Positions 48,635-61,833 of a stretch of DNA of 64,000 nucleotides are shown one piece after another (position 1 is the first letter of the stretch; each line of letters begins with the position of its first letter). Source of the stretch: Anoplopoma fimbria. Taxonomy: Eukaryota; Chordata; Actinopteri; Perciformes; Anoplopomatidae. The notes below the pieces were generated by a model. That model was not told where the DNA came from and made no database searches. It saw only the letters and a list, made by a program, of their open reading frames with translations. The position numbers were made by a program, and so were the translations under genes. The DNA is taken from positions 4,047,688 through 4,111,687 of the forward strand of contig NC_072470.1 in NCBI RefSeq assembly GCF_027596085.1, read 5' to 3'.

Positions 48635-50009
48635 ATTCACTCATAAATACCTTTTATAAGTTACCTTTCAGATAACATTCGAAGAAAACACTGTGTAACA
48701 ATGGCTGGTACATTAATGCTGGCTTTTTGTTTACATTCTGTTTACATCATATTTTTCTTCTCAGGTATTTCCATACATTTACTGACAGTAATGCTGAAAA
48801 AGAGCTCTTCATCCTCCCACTCGTCTGAACTCAAGGAAGTGTTCCATCAGGCTGATGTATAGCAGCAAGAGATATTTGGTAGTGTCTCAGTGTTTAGCCA
48901 ATTCAAGTATGGACTAAAAAATGGGTCAAACATATTGTAGCTGTCTGTCATTATATCTGAATGGGTATAATGACAGACATTTTTTTTATTTTATTGCCAT
49001 ACATCTATATTGTGTTCAATGATTATTGTTTTATAGCATTTCATTTTTTTTGCTTTGAAAGACCTTCTAACATCTTTAGTATAGTGCTATACAAATTAAG
49101 TTTAATATCATCATGACAGAAAGCTAGGAACCAGTATGCTCTTTTGCACTGTATGAACAGTAATATTCCCAGCAGCCAGACTTTAGTGTAGTTAATGACT
49201 TATTCATTTGGGTATTCATTCATGTCTGTAAACTCTTGAGAAACAGACAATAAAACATTGTGTTATTTCATTGTACGCATATTGTGTCCTTGAGGCAGTG
49301 ATGTAAAGGTATTTATGATCATCTGGGGATTTACAGGAACACTAAACAAACTTTAGACTTTCTTTATTCCACCATGATTCTTCAGATGTGGACACAGCCA
49401 CATGAGTATCTTTTGATGGGAAGGAAGGGCATGGCCTAAAATAATGACCTTTATTTCAGAGCTCAACATTATGAGGAAAGAGTTTGAGTTCTTCAAGGCT
49501 TCAAGGCTAATTTCACTAACTGATCAATCACCATGTCTGCAGACTGTCTTTTCCATGTGTGAAGCTACTGTACACATAATTCATAAGTGAACCTACATGA
49601 AAATGGAAGAGTGCGGCCTATTGTGCTCAGTCATTGTCTTTGTTGTTCCATGGGTTAACACAATTCTTGGTTGTGTGGTAGCCCAACCAAGCCATACCCT
49701 TGGCTTCAGAAGTTAGTGGAACAGTGGCTGCAGCTATAAAATACACAGTCAAACATTACAATGACCAGCAGTATAGTATAGTTTACATTAAAGCTTGCTT
49801 AGCTCAGCTTTAACAAGAAAACAGCCACATCAAAAACATTTACTGATGCCATTTGGAATGATTGTCAGTAAGTTAGTGTTGTCATTAGTTGCACTAATGA
49901 TATGTTTAGATAAATAGCCAACCTGAGATGTTGCCAGTCCAAAGTCACTCGCCGAGAGCTTTCGCCATCTGTGTGTTTACTGTGCTACTAACCGGGGCTG
50001 AATGGTTAG

Positions 50010-50109
50010 NNNNNNNNNNNNNNNNNNNNNNNNNNNNNNNNNNNNNNNNNNNNNNNNNNNNNNNNNNNNNNNNNNNNNNNNNNNNNNNNNNNNNNNNNNN
50101 NNNNNNNNN
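50010..50109. other. Assembly gap of exactly 100 N
   Basis: A run of 100 N, the usual placeholder for a gap of unknown size. Palindrome 1 ends at its left edge and palindrome 2 starts at its right edge, so order and orientation across it are not shown by sequence. Confidence 0.99.
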
Positions 50110-50146
50110 AGTTCTGCATTTAATTAAAATCCCCAAGACCCATCCT

Positions 50147-50535
50147 ACTTAAAGGGACAGTGTGTGGATTTAAGTGTATCTATGGTGTGGTTGCAGATTG
50201 CAACAGCTGAATACCCCTTCACTGACTTTTACCTTTTCCAAGACTACTGTTTACACAGTTTCAAAAGCTTGTGAAGAACTACGGTGGCTTTCAGGTGAAA
50301 TAAAAATATGAAAGCCTCTCCCTAAAGCTACCGTTTGGTTTGTCCGTTCTGGGCTACTGTAGAAACATGGCTGATCTGCTCACTGTGTCGATATGAAGAG
50401 CTCATTCTAAGATAACAAAAAACTAAAACATTGTTAGTTTCAGGTGATGATACACTAATGAAGATTTGCAATAAACATTCAATTACATTTCTGCTTATAG
50501 ATCCCCCTGATGTGCTACACACTGGCCCTTTAAGT
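50147..50535. mobile_element. MITE-like repeat with ACTTAAAGGG termini, left arm
   Basis: Ends are ACTTAAAGGGACAGTGTGTG and ACACACTGGCCCTTTAAGT, imperfect terminal inverted repeats around 389 bp. This is a common fish interspersed element by recall. No coding capacity. Confidence 0.7.
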
Positions 50536-51637
50536 AAAAGTATTGATGTATTTTTAACACTAACTGTACCGCTCAAGGGGACACCGGGGTTTCTGATCAA
50601 CTAAATTCCTGCTTTCCAAGTGGTGGAATATGTATTCATTAATCAAGCCTTTATTTAAGTAAAGTATACAAATAACAACGTAAAAATACTTCCCAGTCCC
50701 GCATACAAAAATCGAATTAAGTGTATTATCAGCTCAATATACCTACATGTCTGCTACTCTTGTTTATACTTTTTTTTAAATTGTATTTTATTTTTTACCT
50801 CTTTGAGCCTCCAAAGATTGTTTCCAAGTCTTTGGTGGAAATACCAACAATTTATAGACATCTAAAACGTGACATGAGCTGCAAAACCGCTTTTTTGTAA
50901 GTGATCAATAGACAAAAAGGTTTGATAGCAAAAATGATATTTTAAAGATATGCATTTTGATATTTTAACACATCATTTAAATATTTTTGCTGTCTGTTAA
51001 TGGTATGATTAGAAGAATGCTAATAACTCTAGACAATAAAAGGGCAGACTAGACATATTGGCGTTGTAGCCCTCCCCTCAGAAGAAAAGAAGTATCGGGG
51101 ACCTTCGTCATAGTTTTGAGAAGAAATGTTGGCCATGTTTTGCAGATTTAAAAACATTGAGTTGTTCAGGAATGTAAAATTGCATATTTATTGATCTGTC
51201 AATTTACATTTAAAGCCACGGTATCATGTGACTTCAGATTCTAATAAAACTATGTAGGTATTTCACAGTATTCCCACAAGCTCAAACATCTACATGTTAT
51301 CAAAAGTATTGCAACATATTTACCTTCATAGCTGCCAGTGTATGCCCTCATGAGCCCGCGGCACTCAGCACTATTCACACTTGCACTAATCTGACAGTTG
51401 CAGCAGTGTCACCTCCCACCACAGATGTGAAACAGAGAAACGACGGGGGTGAGCAGGAAGCTGTGGCATCCTCTGCACCTTTCACCAACCACACTGGCCT
51501 CGACTGAGCTGAATTCACAGAACATTCCAACCGAGTTGTACTGAAGGGTGAAATATAGGGCAGATGTGGCTCCTGAAATCACCTCCAGCTCTGTGGGTTC
51601 TCACCTTGTAACTTCTGATAAATGAATATCACAGTTG

Positions 51638-51926
51638 ACTGTGACTTATTGAATTCGTATTCGTTTACTGCACTTATCCTATTCGTAGTAGTTTGTAGCA
51701 CTTATTATATTCGTATTAGTCTGTTGCAATTACTGTTTTCGTCGTAATTTGCCTCTGCACTATACTTTTGCTCTGGCTTATGCTTTGAGATGCTTGTTTA
51801 AGAAAGGAGATGCACTTATGACTTCTGGTGACTAGTAGTTATCTTGAATACCTATGTTGAATACACTTCCTGTAAGTCACTTTGGATAAAAGCGTCTGCT
51901 AAATGACTGTAATGTAATGTAATGTA
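51638..51926 (-). repeat. Dispersed repeat family copy (palindrome 2 left)
   Basis: The minus strand starts ATTACATTACAGTCATTTAG, continues CAGACGCTTTTATCC and has repeats of TACGAATA...AATAAGTGC. It matches 4632-4920 and 59205-59483. Confidence 0.8.
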
Positions 51927-52781
51927 TTTTATTTCATACATGCTCAGTGAGCTTTTTATATTTTTGTAAAGCTCTTATCTTCAAGGTTAATCAAGCAGAC
52001 AACTGATAAATAGAGAGAGTGAAAAGTTTCCTATGAGGTTCACCTGAAAAGTATGATGCCTCATATGTTTATTTTGTTTTATATCATTTCATTCCACTTA
52101 TTGTTCCTCCTCATTGTGTTATCATATATGTAAGGAATTTCAATGCTTCAAGTAAAGCCCATAAGTTGTCTCTGTTTCTGTATACAAGTTTTTATACAAA
52201 TTACACCAGCTCCCTGTCATACTTGAAGTTATTAAACTAATTTGTTTTTGTTTTGATGTTTAGGTGAAGTCCCAAAAGCACCACCTAGTGGTGACAGAAA
52301 GCCATGCACAACATTATATCCTTAAATATAAGAGCTTAAGAAACATGGAAACTGGATCTTCAAGATATAATAGTTTATTTATGCAATTTAAAGCTAATTA
52401 AAAACAATGTTTATACAGAAAACATGGAAATGAAGAGCACTGGAAAGACTAAAATGAGAAGTTTGAGAGTACTGGGAAAGCGGAGACTCTTTAATTTAAT
52501 CGCAATTGGGAATGTTATAACGTTGCCGAAGTTATTAAAACATGACACAAACTGTTGTATTATTAAAAAAAATCATGAATTGATCAATATCTGTATGAGC
52601 TCTTACTTTTACATCTTTTAATTCACCATTAATTTATAGTAGTGTAAATTTCCGAGGAGCACCTAAAGGGAGCACCAAAACAAGTATACAGCTAGTGGGC
52701 GTGTCCTTTTCGTTTGCTCGTCACCCATTGGTTATCTGCACCAGCTGGTCTGATTCTGGTTTCCTTGTTTCCTCTTAGCAC

Positions 52782-52962
<181 letters not shown>

Positions 52963-53099
52963 CATAGAGGTCAACCCAAATAAGGCAGCTTTTTCAATTT
53001 AATTTGTTAGTAAAGAGACATACTGGCACCTCTTCGTTTTATTTGGTCTTGGTATTTTATCTTATATTTGTTTACTATATTTTACCATTATCACTTGAT

Positions 53100-53197
53100 T
53101 TTATTTATTGTATTATTTTATTTATTTCATTATTTTATTTATTTCATTATTTTATTTATTTCATTATTTTATTTATTTCATTATTTTATTTATGTTA
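53100..53197. repeat. 17 bp tandem repeat, palindrome 2 left
   Basis: Four to five copies of a TTTCATTATTTTATTTA unit. The hydrophobic frame across it is a composition artefact. Mirrored near 57918-58014. Confidence 0.85.
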
Positions 53198-53299
53198 TTT
53201 GATTGTCACTTGCTATTTCATTTTGTTTCTTATGCACTGTCTTTCTGTCTTGTTGGCTGGTCTGTCAAAGCACTTTGTAAACCTTGTTTTTAAAAGGTG

Positions 53300-53338
53300 C
53301 TATATAAATAAAGTTATTATTATTATTATTATTATTAG
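53300..53338 (+). mobile_element. Retroposon 3' end with (ATT)n tail
   Basis: AGGTGCTATATAAATAAAGT followed by ATT repeats is a common fish retroposon 3' terminus. It marks the end of a short fragment starting upstream around 53200. Mirrored near 57777-57815. Confidence 0.5.
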
Positions 53339-53411
53339 AAATGTACTTCCGGGATAAATGTTCTTCTTTTGTATATATATATAAATATATAAATGTATGT
53401 CTTCTTTTATA

Positions 53412-53631
53412 CAGTACCAGTCAAAAGTTTGGACACACCTTCTCATTCAATGGTTTTTCTTTATTTTTATTTTATTTTTATTTAATATTGAAGACATCCA
53501 AACTATGAAGGAACACATATGGAATTATGTGGTAAACAAACAAATGCTCAACAAACCAGAATATGTTTTATATTTTAGATTCTTCAAAGTAGTTGAATAA
53601 GAAGGTGTGTCCAAACTTTTGACTGGTACTG
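53412..53631. mobile_element. Tc1/mariner-type MITE, left arm
   Basis: Termini CAGTACCAGTCAAAAGTTTG and its inverse bound 220 bp, preceded by TA. The TIR is typical of fish Tc1-like elements. No transposase. Confidence 0.8.
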
Positions 53632-54637
53632 AATATCTGCTGGGCAGAGGGATGCTTTGTATTGGGACACTTATTCATTCTTTCTTTCTCTGGCGTACTA
53701 AATAGTATGGTACTAATGGAACGCACAGTAAGTGTTGTAGAATAGGGACTACAAGCCACATTGCCCTCCTTTTTTAAGCAAGCATTGAATCAGCCAATAG
53801 GAGGCCTCCAAAGGTGACAGGGTCAGGGCTGCTTCACACAACTTGATTACTCATGAGAGAATAATCCAAAACTTGAATGCTTTAATACATTCAAACACAA
53901 GAAGGGAGATATAAGATATGTCCCACAGTTATGTTGAAAATATTAATAAATGCTATTTGGGATAGACTTCATAAAAAAGATATTTAAAGAATAATACAGT
54001 AACCATTCAAAGTGAGAAACATGCGGAGGGTCCACATGTTTCATTTAGTTTATTCTGAAACTGAGAGCCCAAAAATCTAACGTTTTCATAAAAGGTTAAC
54101 TTGCAAGTTTGTATGTTTAGAATTATGTTTAAGATTTTGCTACTCATTAAGTATTTCCCAGCTCAGCTTATTTATAAAAATGTTATCTTTTAAAGGTTTG
54201 GAATCGATTCACAACTTACAAAAATGGATTTCCAGAAACATATTTTTCTACAAAAGAACCCAGATATTGCTACTAATGGACAGTGATCCTACACACCAAG
54301 TCAAAGTTGTGTAAAGAGTTATTGTGTCATTTGCTGAAAAATCACACAAAATACACAGAATTTATTTTTGAAATTGACAACATTAAAAAAATAAATAGAA
54401 AATGCAGCGAGCCTAAGCAGACCAATTTTATTGGTTTAATAAGCAGCATTTCTATTCTTCATACTATGTGTATGTGTATGGAGAGAGGAAAAAAAATATG
54501 ATTCCTAAATAATAGATATTTTAAATCTAATAAAGATCTCACGATGATGAAATCATTTTACAGTGTCATTTGACATCCAATGTGTGTTTCAACTACAGCT
54601 CCTCTTAGCTGATATAGCTTTGATTCCTGTGGTTGAC

Positions 54638-54661
54638 TCTCTCTCTCTCTCTCTCTCTCTG
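54638..54661. repeat. (TC)n tract before a GC-rich segment, left arm
   Basis: A CT run ends in GCAG and is followed by about 200 bp of locally GC-rich sequence (to about 54860), a local contrast with the AT-rich flanks. It looks like an acceptor, but no clean coding frame follows. Mirrored at about 56290-56510. Confidence 0.6.
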
Positions 54662-55357
54662 CAGTTCATCCTGTGCACAATGGCCATCTAATGTCCGCTG
54701 TATGTCCCACGCCACGAGGTCAGCGTGCCCAACGAGCCGATCAGTGGTGGATTCTGGGCCGTCGCCTCATAGGAATGCAAAAAGGAGGCCAGTATATTTG
54801 ACTGAGCGGCTGCGAGCCGCACCAGGAAAGTACCCATTGCTTGTCCTGTAAGCGGTTCAGCATTCTAACTAACATCAAGGGGTCTTCAAAACAATAAGGT
54901 CCATAGGGGGAAAAATGGCAATTGTTTTTAGAAAAAAATAGGTCAAACCATCATTTCTAAATCTGTCTGGATTTATTTAGTTATGTACCTAACAAATCAA
55001 TACGTGTCACATAGCTGAGTGAGACCTTTTTATAGTTTAGTCAAGTGCGGCCTCCATGCAATACATGAGCTTGTGTTGGAATTTGTGCATTAGGAAACTA
55101 AAATTACGAATTTATTATAGTCATGCACCCTAAAATGGTTCACATCTACATGTGACTGTGTGGAGAAGCAGGATTTAGTTGCATTGGATTGAAGTAATCT
55201 GTAAAGGCTAGAGCAGGCTTATAAAGCTAAGGCTATTGGAGGCGGAGCTTTGTCCTCGGCCCAAAACATGAGAAACTTTTTTTTTTTCTTCTAATGATGC
55301 TTTTTCTTCTATTATTTACAAAATTGTACTTTTTAAGAAGACAATGGAAGACCTAAA

Positions 55358-55784
55358 CAAAAGTTAATGGGGAAAGAAATGACTGAATTTTTATCACATG
55401 ATGGGTATCAAATGAAGTAGAAAAAAAGATGTATCATTTTCATCAGGGTAATGCTATTGTAACTTTTAACCAGCCCTATTTCTCAGAACAGTAAATACTT
55501 GTTTGCACTGGTGATCTACAGTACTAAATATACAGTACTGTAAGTAGAATGTACAGTTTTCAACCTTCAGATTTTCAGATAACCCCTTTTTGTTTTGTTT
55601 TTTTGGACAAAGAAGTACATTTCCCATCATTACACCATACAAAAAAAGAAATGCAGAATTAAAACCCCCAATCTGCCTTTCATGATGTCCCTTACTAGTG
55701 AACGTAAACCAGACAGGAAGCAAACTTCCTGAATCTTCTCAGCTGAACTCTGACGACCCCACATGTTAGTTCTTGGTTGCATGC
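55358..55784. other. Palindrome 2 spacer
   Basis: 427 unique bases between the arms. An 85-codon minus-strand open frame (55723-55466) has no recognisable domain. I see nothing functional. Confidence 0.8.
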
Positions 55785-57515
55785 TTTAGGTCTTCCATTG
55801 TCTTCTTAAAAAGTACAATTTTGTAAATAATAGAAGAAAAAGCATCATTAGAAGAAAAAAAAAAAAAGTTTCTCATGTTTTGGGCCGAGGACAAAGCTCC
55901 GCCTCCAATAGCCTTAGCTTTATAAGCCTGCTCTAGCCTTTACAGATTACTTCAATCCAATGCAACTAAATCCTGCTTCTCCACACAGTCACATGTAGAT
56001 GTGAACCATTTTAGGGTGCATGACTATAATAAATTCGTAATTTTAGTTTCCTAATGCACAAATTCCAACACAAGCTCATGTATTGCATGGAGGCCGCACT
56101 TGACTAAACTATAAAAAGGTCTCACTCAGCTATGTGACACGTATTGATTTGTTAGGTACATAACTAAATAAATCCAGACAGATTTAGAAATGATGGTTTG
56201 ACCTATTTTTTTCTAAAAACAATTGCCATTTTTTCCCCCTATGGACCTTATTGTTTTGAAGACCCCTTGATGTTAGTTAGAATGCTGTGAACCGCTTACA
56301 GGACAAGCAATGGGTACTTTCCTGGTGCGGCTCGCAGCCGCTCAGTCAAATATACTGGCCTCCTTTTTGCATTCCTATGAGGCGACGGCCCAGAATCCAC
56401 CACTGATCGGCTCGTTGGGCACGCTGACCTCGTGGCGTGGGACATACAGCGGACATTAGATGGCCATTGTGCACAGGATGAACTGCAGAGAGAGAGAGAG
56501 AGAGAGAGAGTCAACCACAGGAATCAAAGCTATATCAGCTAAGAGGAGCTGTAGTTGAAACACACATTGGATGTCAAATGACACTGTAAAATGATTTCAT
56601 CATCGTGAGATCTTTATTAGATTTAAAATATCTATTATTTAGGAATCATATTTTTTTTCCTCTCTCCATACACATACACATAGTATGAAGAATAGAAATG
56701 CTGCTTATTAAACCAATAAAATTGGTCTGCTTAGGCTCGCTGCATTTTCTATTTATTTTTTTAATGTTGTCAATTTCAAAAATAAATTCTGTGTATTTTG
56801 TGTGATTTTTCAGCAAATGACACAATAACTCTTTACACAACTTTGACTTGGTGTGTAGGATCACTGTCCATTAGTAGCAATATCTGGGTTCTTTTGTAGA
56901 AAAATATGTTTCTGGAAATCCATTTTTGTAAGTTGTGAATCGATTCCAAACCTTTAAAAGATAACATTTTTATAAATAAGCTGAGCTGGGAAATACTTAA
57001 TGAGTAGCAAAATCTTAAACATAATTCTAAACATACAAACTTGCAAGTTAACCTTTTATGAAAACGTTAGATTTTTGGGCTCTCAGTTTCAGAATAAACT
57101 AAATGAAACATGTGGACCCTCCGCATGTTTCTCACTTTGAATGGTTACTGTATTATTCTTTAAATATCTTTTTTATGAAGTCTATCCCAAATAGCATTTA
57201 TTAATATTTTCAACATAACTGTGGGACATATCTTATATCTCCCTTCTTGTGTTTGAATGTATTAAAGCATTCAAGTTTTGGATTATTCTCTCATGAGTAA
57301 TCAAGGTGTGTGAAGCAGCCCTGACCCTGTCACCTTTGGAGGCCTCCTATTGGCTGATTCAATGCTTGCTTAAAAAAGGAGGGCAATGTGGCTTGTAGTC
57401 CCTATTCTACAACACTTACTGTGCGTTCCATTAGTACCATACTATTTAGTACGCCAGAGAAAGAAAGAATGAATAAGTGTCCCAATACAAAGCATCCCTC
57501 TGCCCAGCAGATATT

Positions 57516-57701
57516 CAGTACCAGTCAAAAGTTTGGACACACCTTCTTATTCAACTACTTTGAAGAATCTAAAATATAAAACATATTCTGGTTTGTTGAG
57601 CATTTGTTTGTTTACCACATAATTCCATATGTGTTCCTTCATAGTTTAATAAAGAAAAACCATTGAATGAGAAGGTGTGTCCAAACTTTTGACTGGTACT
57701 G
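57516..57701. mobile_element. Tc1/mariner-type MITE, right arm
   Basis: Mirror copy of 53412-53631 but only 186 bp. About 34 bases between TTTTTCTTTATT and AAACTATGAAGG (in left-arm orientation) are missing here. Confidence 0.8.
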
Positions 57702-58151
57702 TATAAAAGAAGACATACATTTATATATTTATATATATATACAAAAGAAGAACATTTATCCCGGAAGTACATTTCTAATAATAATAATAATAATAATAAC
57801 TTTATTTATATAGCACCTTTTAAAAACAAGGTTTACAAAGTGCTTTGACAGACCAGCCAACAAGACAGAAAGACAGTGCATAAGAAACAAAATGAAATAG
57901 CAAGTGACAATCAAATAACATAAATAAAATAATGAAATAAATAAAATAATGAAATAAATAAAATAATGAAATAAATAAAATAATGAAATAAATAAAATAA
58001 TACAATAAATAAAATCAAGTGATAATGGTAAAATATAGTAAACAAATATAAGATAAAATACCAAGACCAAATAAAACGAAGAGGTGCCAGTATGTCTCTT
58101 TACTAACAAATTAAATTGAAAAAGCTGCCTTATTTGGGTTGACCTCTATGT

Positions 58152-58347
<196 letters not shown>

Positions 58348-59204
58348 TGCTAAGAGGAAACAAGGAAACCAGAATCAGACCAGCTGGTGCAGATAACCAA
58401 TGGGTGACGAGCAAACGAAAAGGACACGCCCACTAGCTGTATACTTGTTTTGGTGCTCCCTTTAGGTGCTCCTCGGAAATTTACACTACTATAAATTAAT
58501 GGTGAATTAAAAGATGTAAAAGTAAGAGCTCATACAGATATTGATCAATTCATGATTTTTTTTAATAATACAACAGTTTATGTCATGTTTTAATAACTTC
58601 GGCAACGTTATAACATTCCCAATTGCGATTAAATTAAAGAGTCTCCGCTTTCCCAGTACTCTCAAACTTCTCATTTTAGTCTTTCCAGTGCTCTTCATTT
58701 CCATGTTTTCTGTATAAACATTGTTTTTAATTAGCTTTAAATTGCATAAATAAACTATTATATCTTGAAGATCCAGTTTCCATGTTTCTTAAGCTCTTAT
58801 ATTTAAGGGTATAATGTTGTGCATGGCTTTCTGTCACCACTAGGTGGTGCTTTTGGGACTTCACCTAAACATCAAAACAAAAACAAATTAGTTTAATAAC
58901 TTCAAGTATGACAGGGAGCTGGTGTAATTTGTATAAAAACTTGTATACAGAAACAGAGACAACTTATGGGCTTTACTTGAAGCATTGAAATTCCTTACAT
59001 ATATGATAACACAACGAGGAGGAACAATAAGTGGAATGAAATGATATAAAACAAAATAAACATATGAGGCATCATACTTTTCAGGTGAACCTCATAGGAA
59101 ACTTTTCACTCTCTCTATTTATCAGTTGTCTGCTTGATTAACCTTGAAGATAAGAGCTTTACAAAAATATAAAAAGCTCACTGAGCATGTATGAAATAAA
59201 ATAC

Positions 59205-59483
59205 ATTACATTACATTACAGTCATTTAGCAGACGCTTTTATCCAAAGTGACTTACAGGAAGTGTATTCAACATAGGTATTCAAGAGAACTACTAGTCAC
59301 CAGAAGTCATAAGTGCATCTCCTTTCTTAAACAAGCATCTCAAAGCATAAGCCAGAGCAAAAGTATAGTGCAGAGGCAAATTACTACGAAAACAGTAATT
59401 GCAACAGACTAATACGAATATAATAAGTGCTACAAACTACTACGAATAGGATAAGTGCAGTACACGAATACGAATTCAATAAG
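59205..59483 (+). repeat. Dispersed repeat family copy (palindrome 2 right)
   Basis: Mirror of 51638-51926, and the same family as 4632-4920. Confidence 0.8.
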
Positions 59484-60592
59484 CCACAGTCAACTGTGAT
59501 ATTCATTTATCAGAAGTTACAAGGTGAGAACCCACAGAGCTGGAGGTGATTTCAGGAGCCACATCTGCCCTATATTTCACCCTTCAGTACAACTCGGTTG
59601 TAATGTTCTGTGAATTCAGCTCAGTCGAGGCCAGTGTGGTTGGTGAAAGGTGCAGAGGATGCCACAGCTTCCTGCTCAGCTCCGTCGTTTCTCTGTTTCA
59701 CATCTGTGGTGGGAGGTGACACTGCTGCAACTGTCAGATTAGTGCAAGTGTGAATAGTGCTGAGTGCCGCGGGCTCATGAGGGCATACACTGGCAGCTAT
59801 GAAGGTAAATATGTGGCAATACTTTTGATAACATGTAGATGTTTGAGTTTGTGGGAATACTGTGAAATACCTACGTAGTTTTATTACAATCTGAAGTCAC
59901 ATGATACCGTGGCTTTAAATGTAAATTGACAGATCAATAAATATGCAATTTTACATTCCTGAACAACTCAATGTTTTTAAATCTGCAAAACATGGCCAAC
60001 ATTTCTTCTCAAAACTATGACGAAGGTCCCCGATACTTCTTTTCTTCTGAGGGGAGGGATACAACGCCAATGTCTAGTCTGCCCTTTTATTGTCTAGAGT
60101 TATTAGAGCATTCTTCTAATCATACCATTAACAGACAGCAAAAATATTTAAATGATGTGTTAAAATATCAAAATGCATATCTTTAAAATATCATTTTTGC
60201 TATCAAACCTTTTTGTCTATTGATCACTTACAAAAAAGCTGTTTTGCAGCTCATGTCACGTTTTAGATGTCTATAAATTGTTGGTATTTCCACCAAAGAC
60301 TTGGAAACAATCTTTGGAGGCTCAAAGAGGTAAAAAATAAAATACAATTTAAAAAAAAGTATAAATAAGAGTAGCAGACATGTAGGTATATTGAGCTGAT
60401 AATACACTTAATTCGATTTTTGTATGCGGGACTGGGAAGTATTTTTACGTTGTTATTTGTATACTTTACTTAAATAAAGGATTGATTAATGAATACATAT
60501 TCCACCACTTGGAAAGCAGGAATTTAGTTGATCAGAAACCCCGGTGTCCCCTTGAGCGGTACAGTTAGTGTTAAAAATACATCAATACTTTT

Positions 60593-60984
60593 ACTTAAAG
60601 GGCCAGTGTGTAGCACATCAGGGGGATCTATAAGCAGAAACGTAATTGAATGTTTATTGCAAATTTTCATTAGTGTATCATCACCTGAAACTAACAATGT
60701 TTTAGTTTTTTTGTTATCTTAGAATGAGCTCTTCATATCGACACAGTGAGCAAATCAGCCATGTTTCTACAGTAGCCCAGAACGGACAAACCAAACGGTA
60801 GCTTTAGGGAGAGGCTTTCATATTTTTATTTCACCTGAAAGCCACCGTAGTTCTTCACACGCTTTTGAAACTGTGTAAACAGTAGTCTTGGAAAGGTAAA
60901 AGTCAGTGAAGGGGTATTCAGCTGGTTGCAATCTGCAACCACACCACTAGATACCGCCAAATCCCACACACTGTCCCTTTAAGT
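60593..60984. mobile_element. MITE-like repeat with ACTTAAAGGG termini, right arm
   Basis: Mirror copy of 50147-50535 with several substitutions, among the most diverged parts of the two arms. Confidence 0.7.
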
Positions 60985-61139
60985 AGGATGTTGAGTGCGG
61001 GGCTTTTAATTAAATGCAGAACTTACGTTGTTTTTTGAAACTTTTACTGAAGTAGAATATCTAAGTACTTCTTCCACCACATTGTTAAAGTATTCATACC
61101 ACATTTTAAAAACACTACATAATGTAAAGTCATACATTC

Positions 61140-61660
61140 AATTATTTTCGACATACTATAGTATGACTTTTTTTCATTTTTTCAACATGCTATACTATGA
61201 CTTTTTTTGGCAAACTATAGTGTTAATTTATTCGACATGCTATAGTATGATTTATTTTTTTACGTCATACTATATTATGAATTTTTTTACTGATTTCGTT
61301 GACAATTACTGAATTACTATGACTATTTACACTACGATTTTTTTCCACATACTATACTATGACTTTTTTCCACATGACTTTCCCACTTATTTCGACATAC
61401 TATACTGTGACATTTTTTATTTATTTCGACATACTATACTATGCATTTTTTTTTTTACATACTATACTATGACTTTATTGACAAACTATATTTTGACTTT
61501 TTTTCACTTTTTTCGATATACTATACTATGACTTTATTTAGACTTTTTTCAACATACTATACTATGTCTTTATCGACTTACTATATTTTGACTTTTTTTC
61601 GACATATTATACTATGACTTTTTAATTTTTTTTGACATACTATAACTTTTAAATAACTTA
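61140..61660. repeat. Degenerate CATACTATACTATGACTTTT minisatellite
   Basis: About a dozen imperfect units built on CGACATACTATACTATGACT plus a T run, with unit length of roughly 30-45 bases. Further units lie at 62525-62640 and 62828-62848. It starts about 115 bp after palindrome 2 ends. Confidence 0.9.
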
Positions 61661-61833
61661 TTCTTATGACATATTGTAAATTTTTTATAAGTAACAATAA
61701 CTTTTACAACTTTTTTCAGGACTACTACTAGACCACTAACAATAACTACTACTAGAACAATAATTATAATTTGACTGCTACCACTTCAACAACTACCAAA
61801 ACTAATAATTATAATATACTTGATAATTACCAA

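Larger units (their letters stand above)
45112..50009 (-). repeat. Palindrome 1, right arm
   Basis: Inverted copy of 39841-44749. It ends at the first N of the assembly gap, so the true outer limit of the inverted repeat is unknown. Confidence 0.97.

Noticed and set aside
53004..53357. 117-codon hydrophobic frame resembling a membrane protein
   Set aside because: It spans a 17 bp tandem repeat and a retroposon tail. The Phe/Ile/Leu/Tyr richness comes from T-rich DNA.
54633..54851. 72-codon frame after the (TC)n tract, mirrored at 56296-56514
   Set aside because: It starts in simple Ser-Leu repeats and has no homology I recognise. The acceptor-like GCAG is explained by the CT run.
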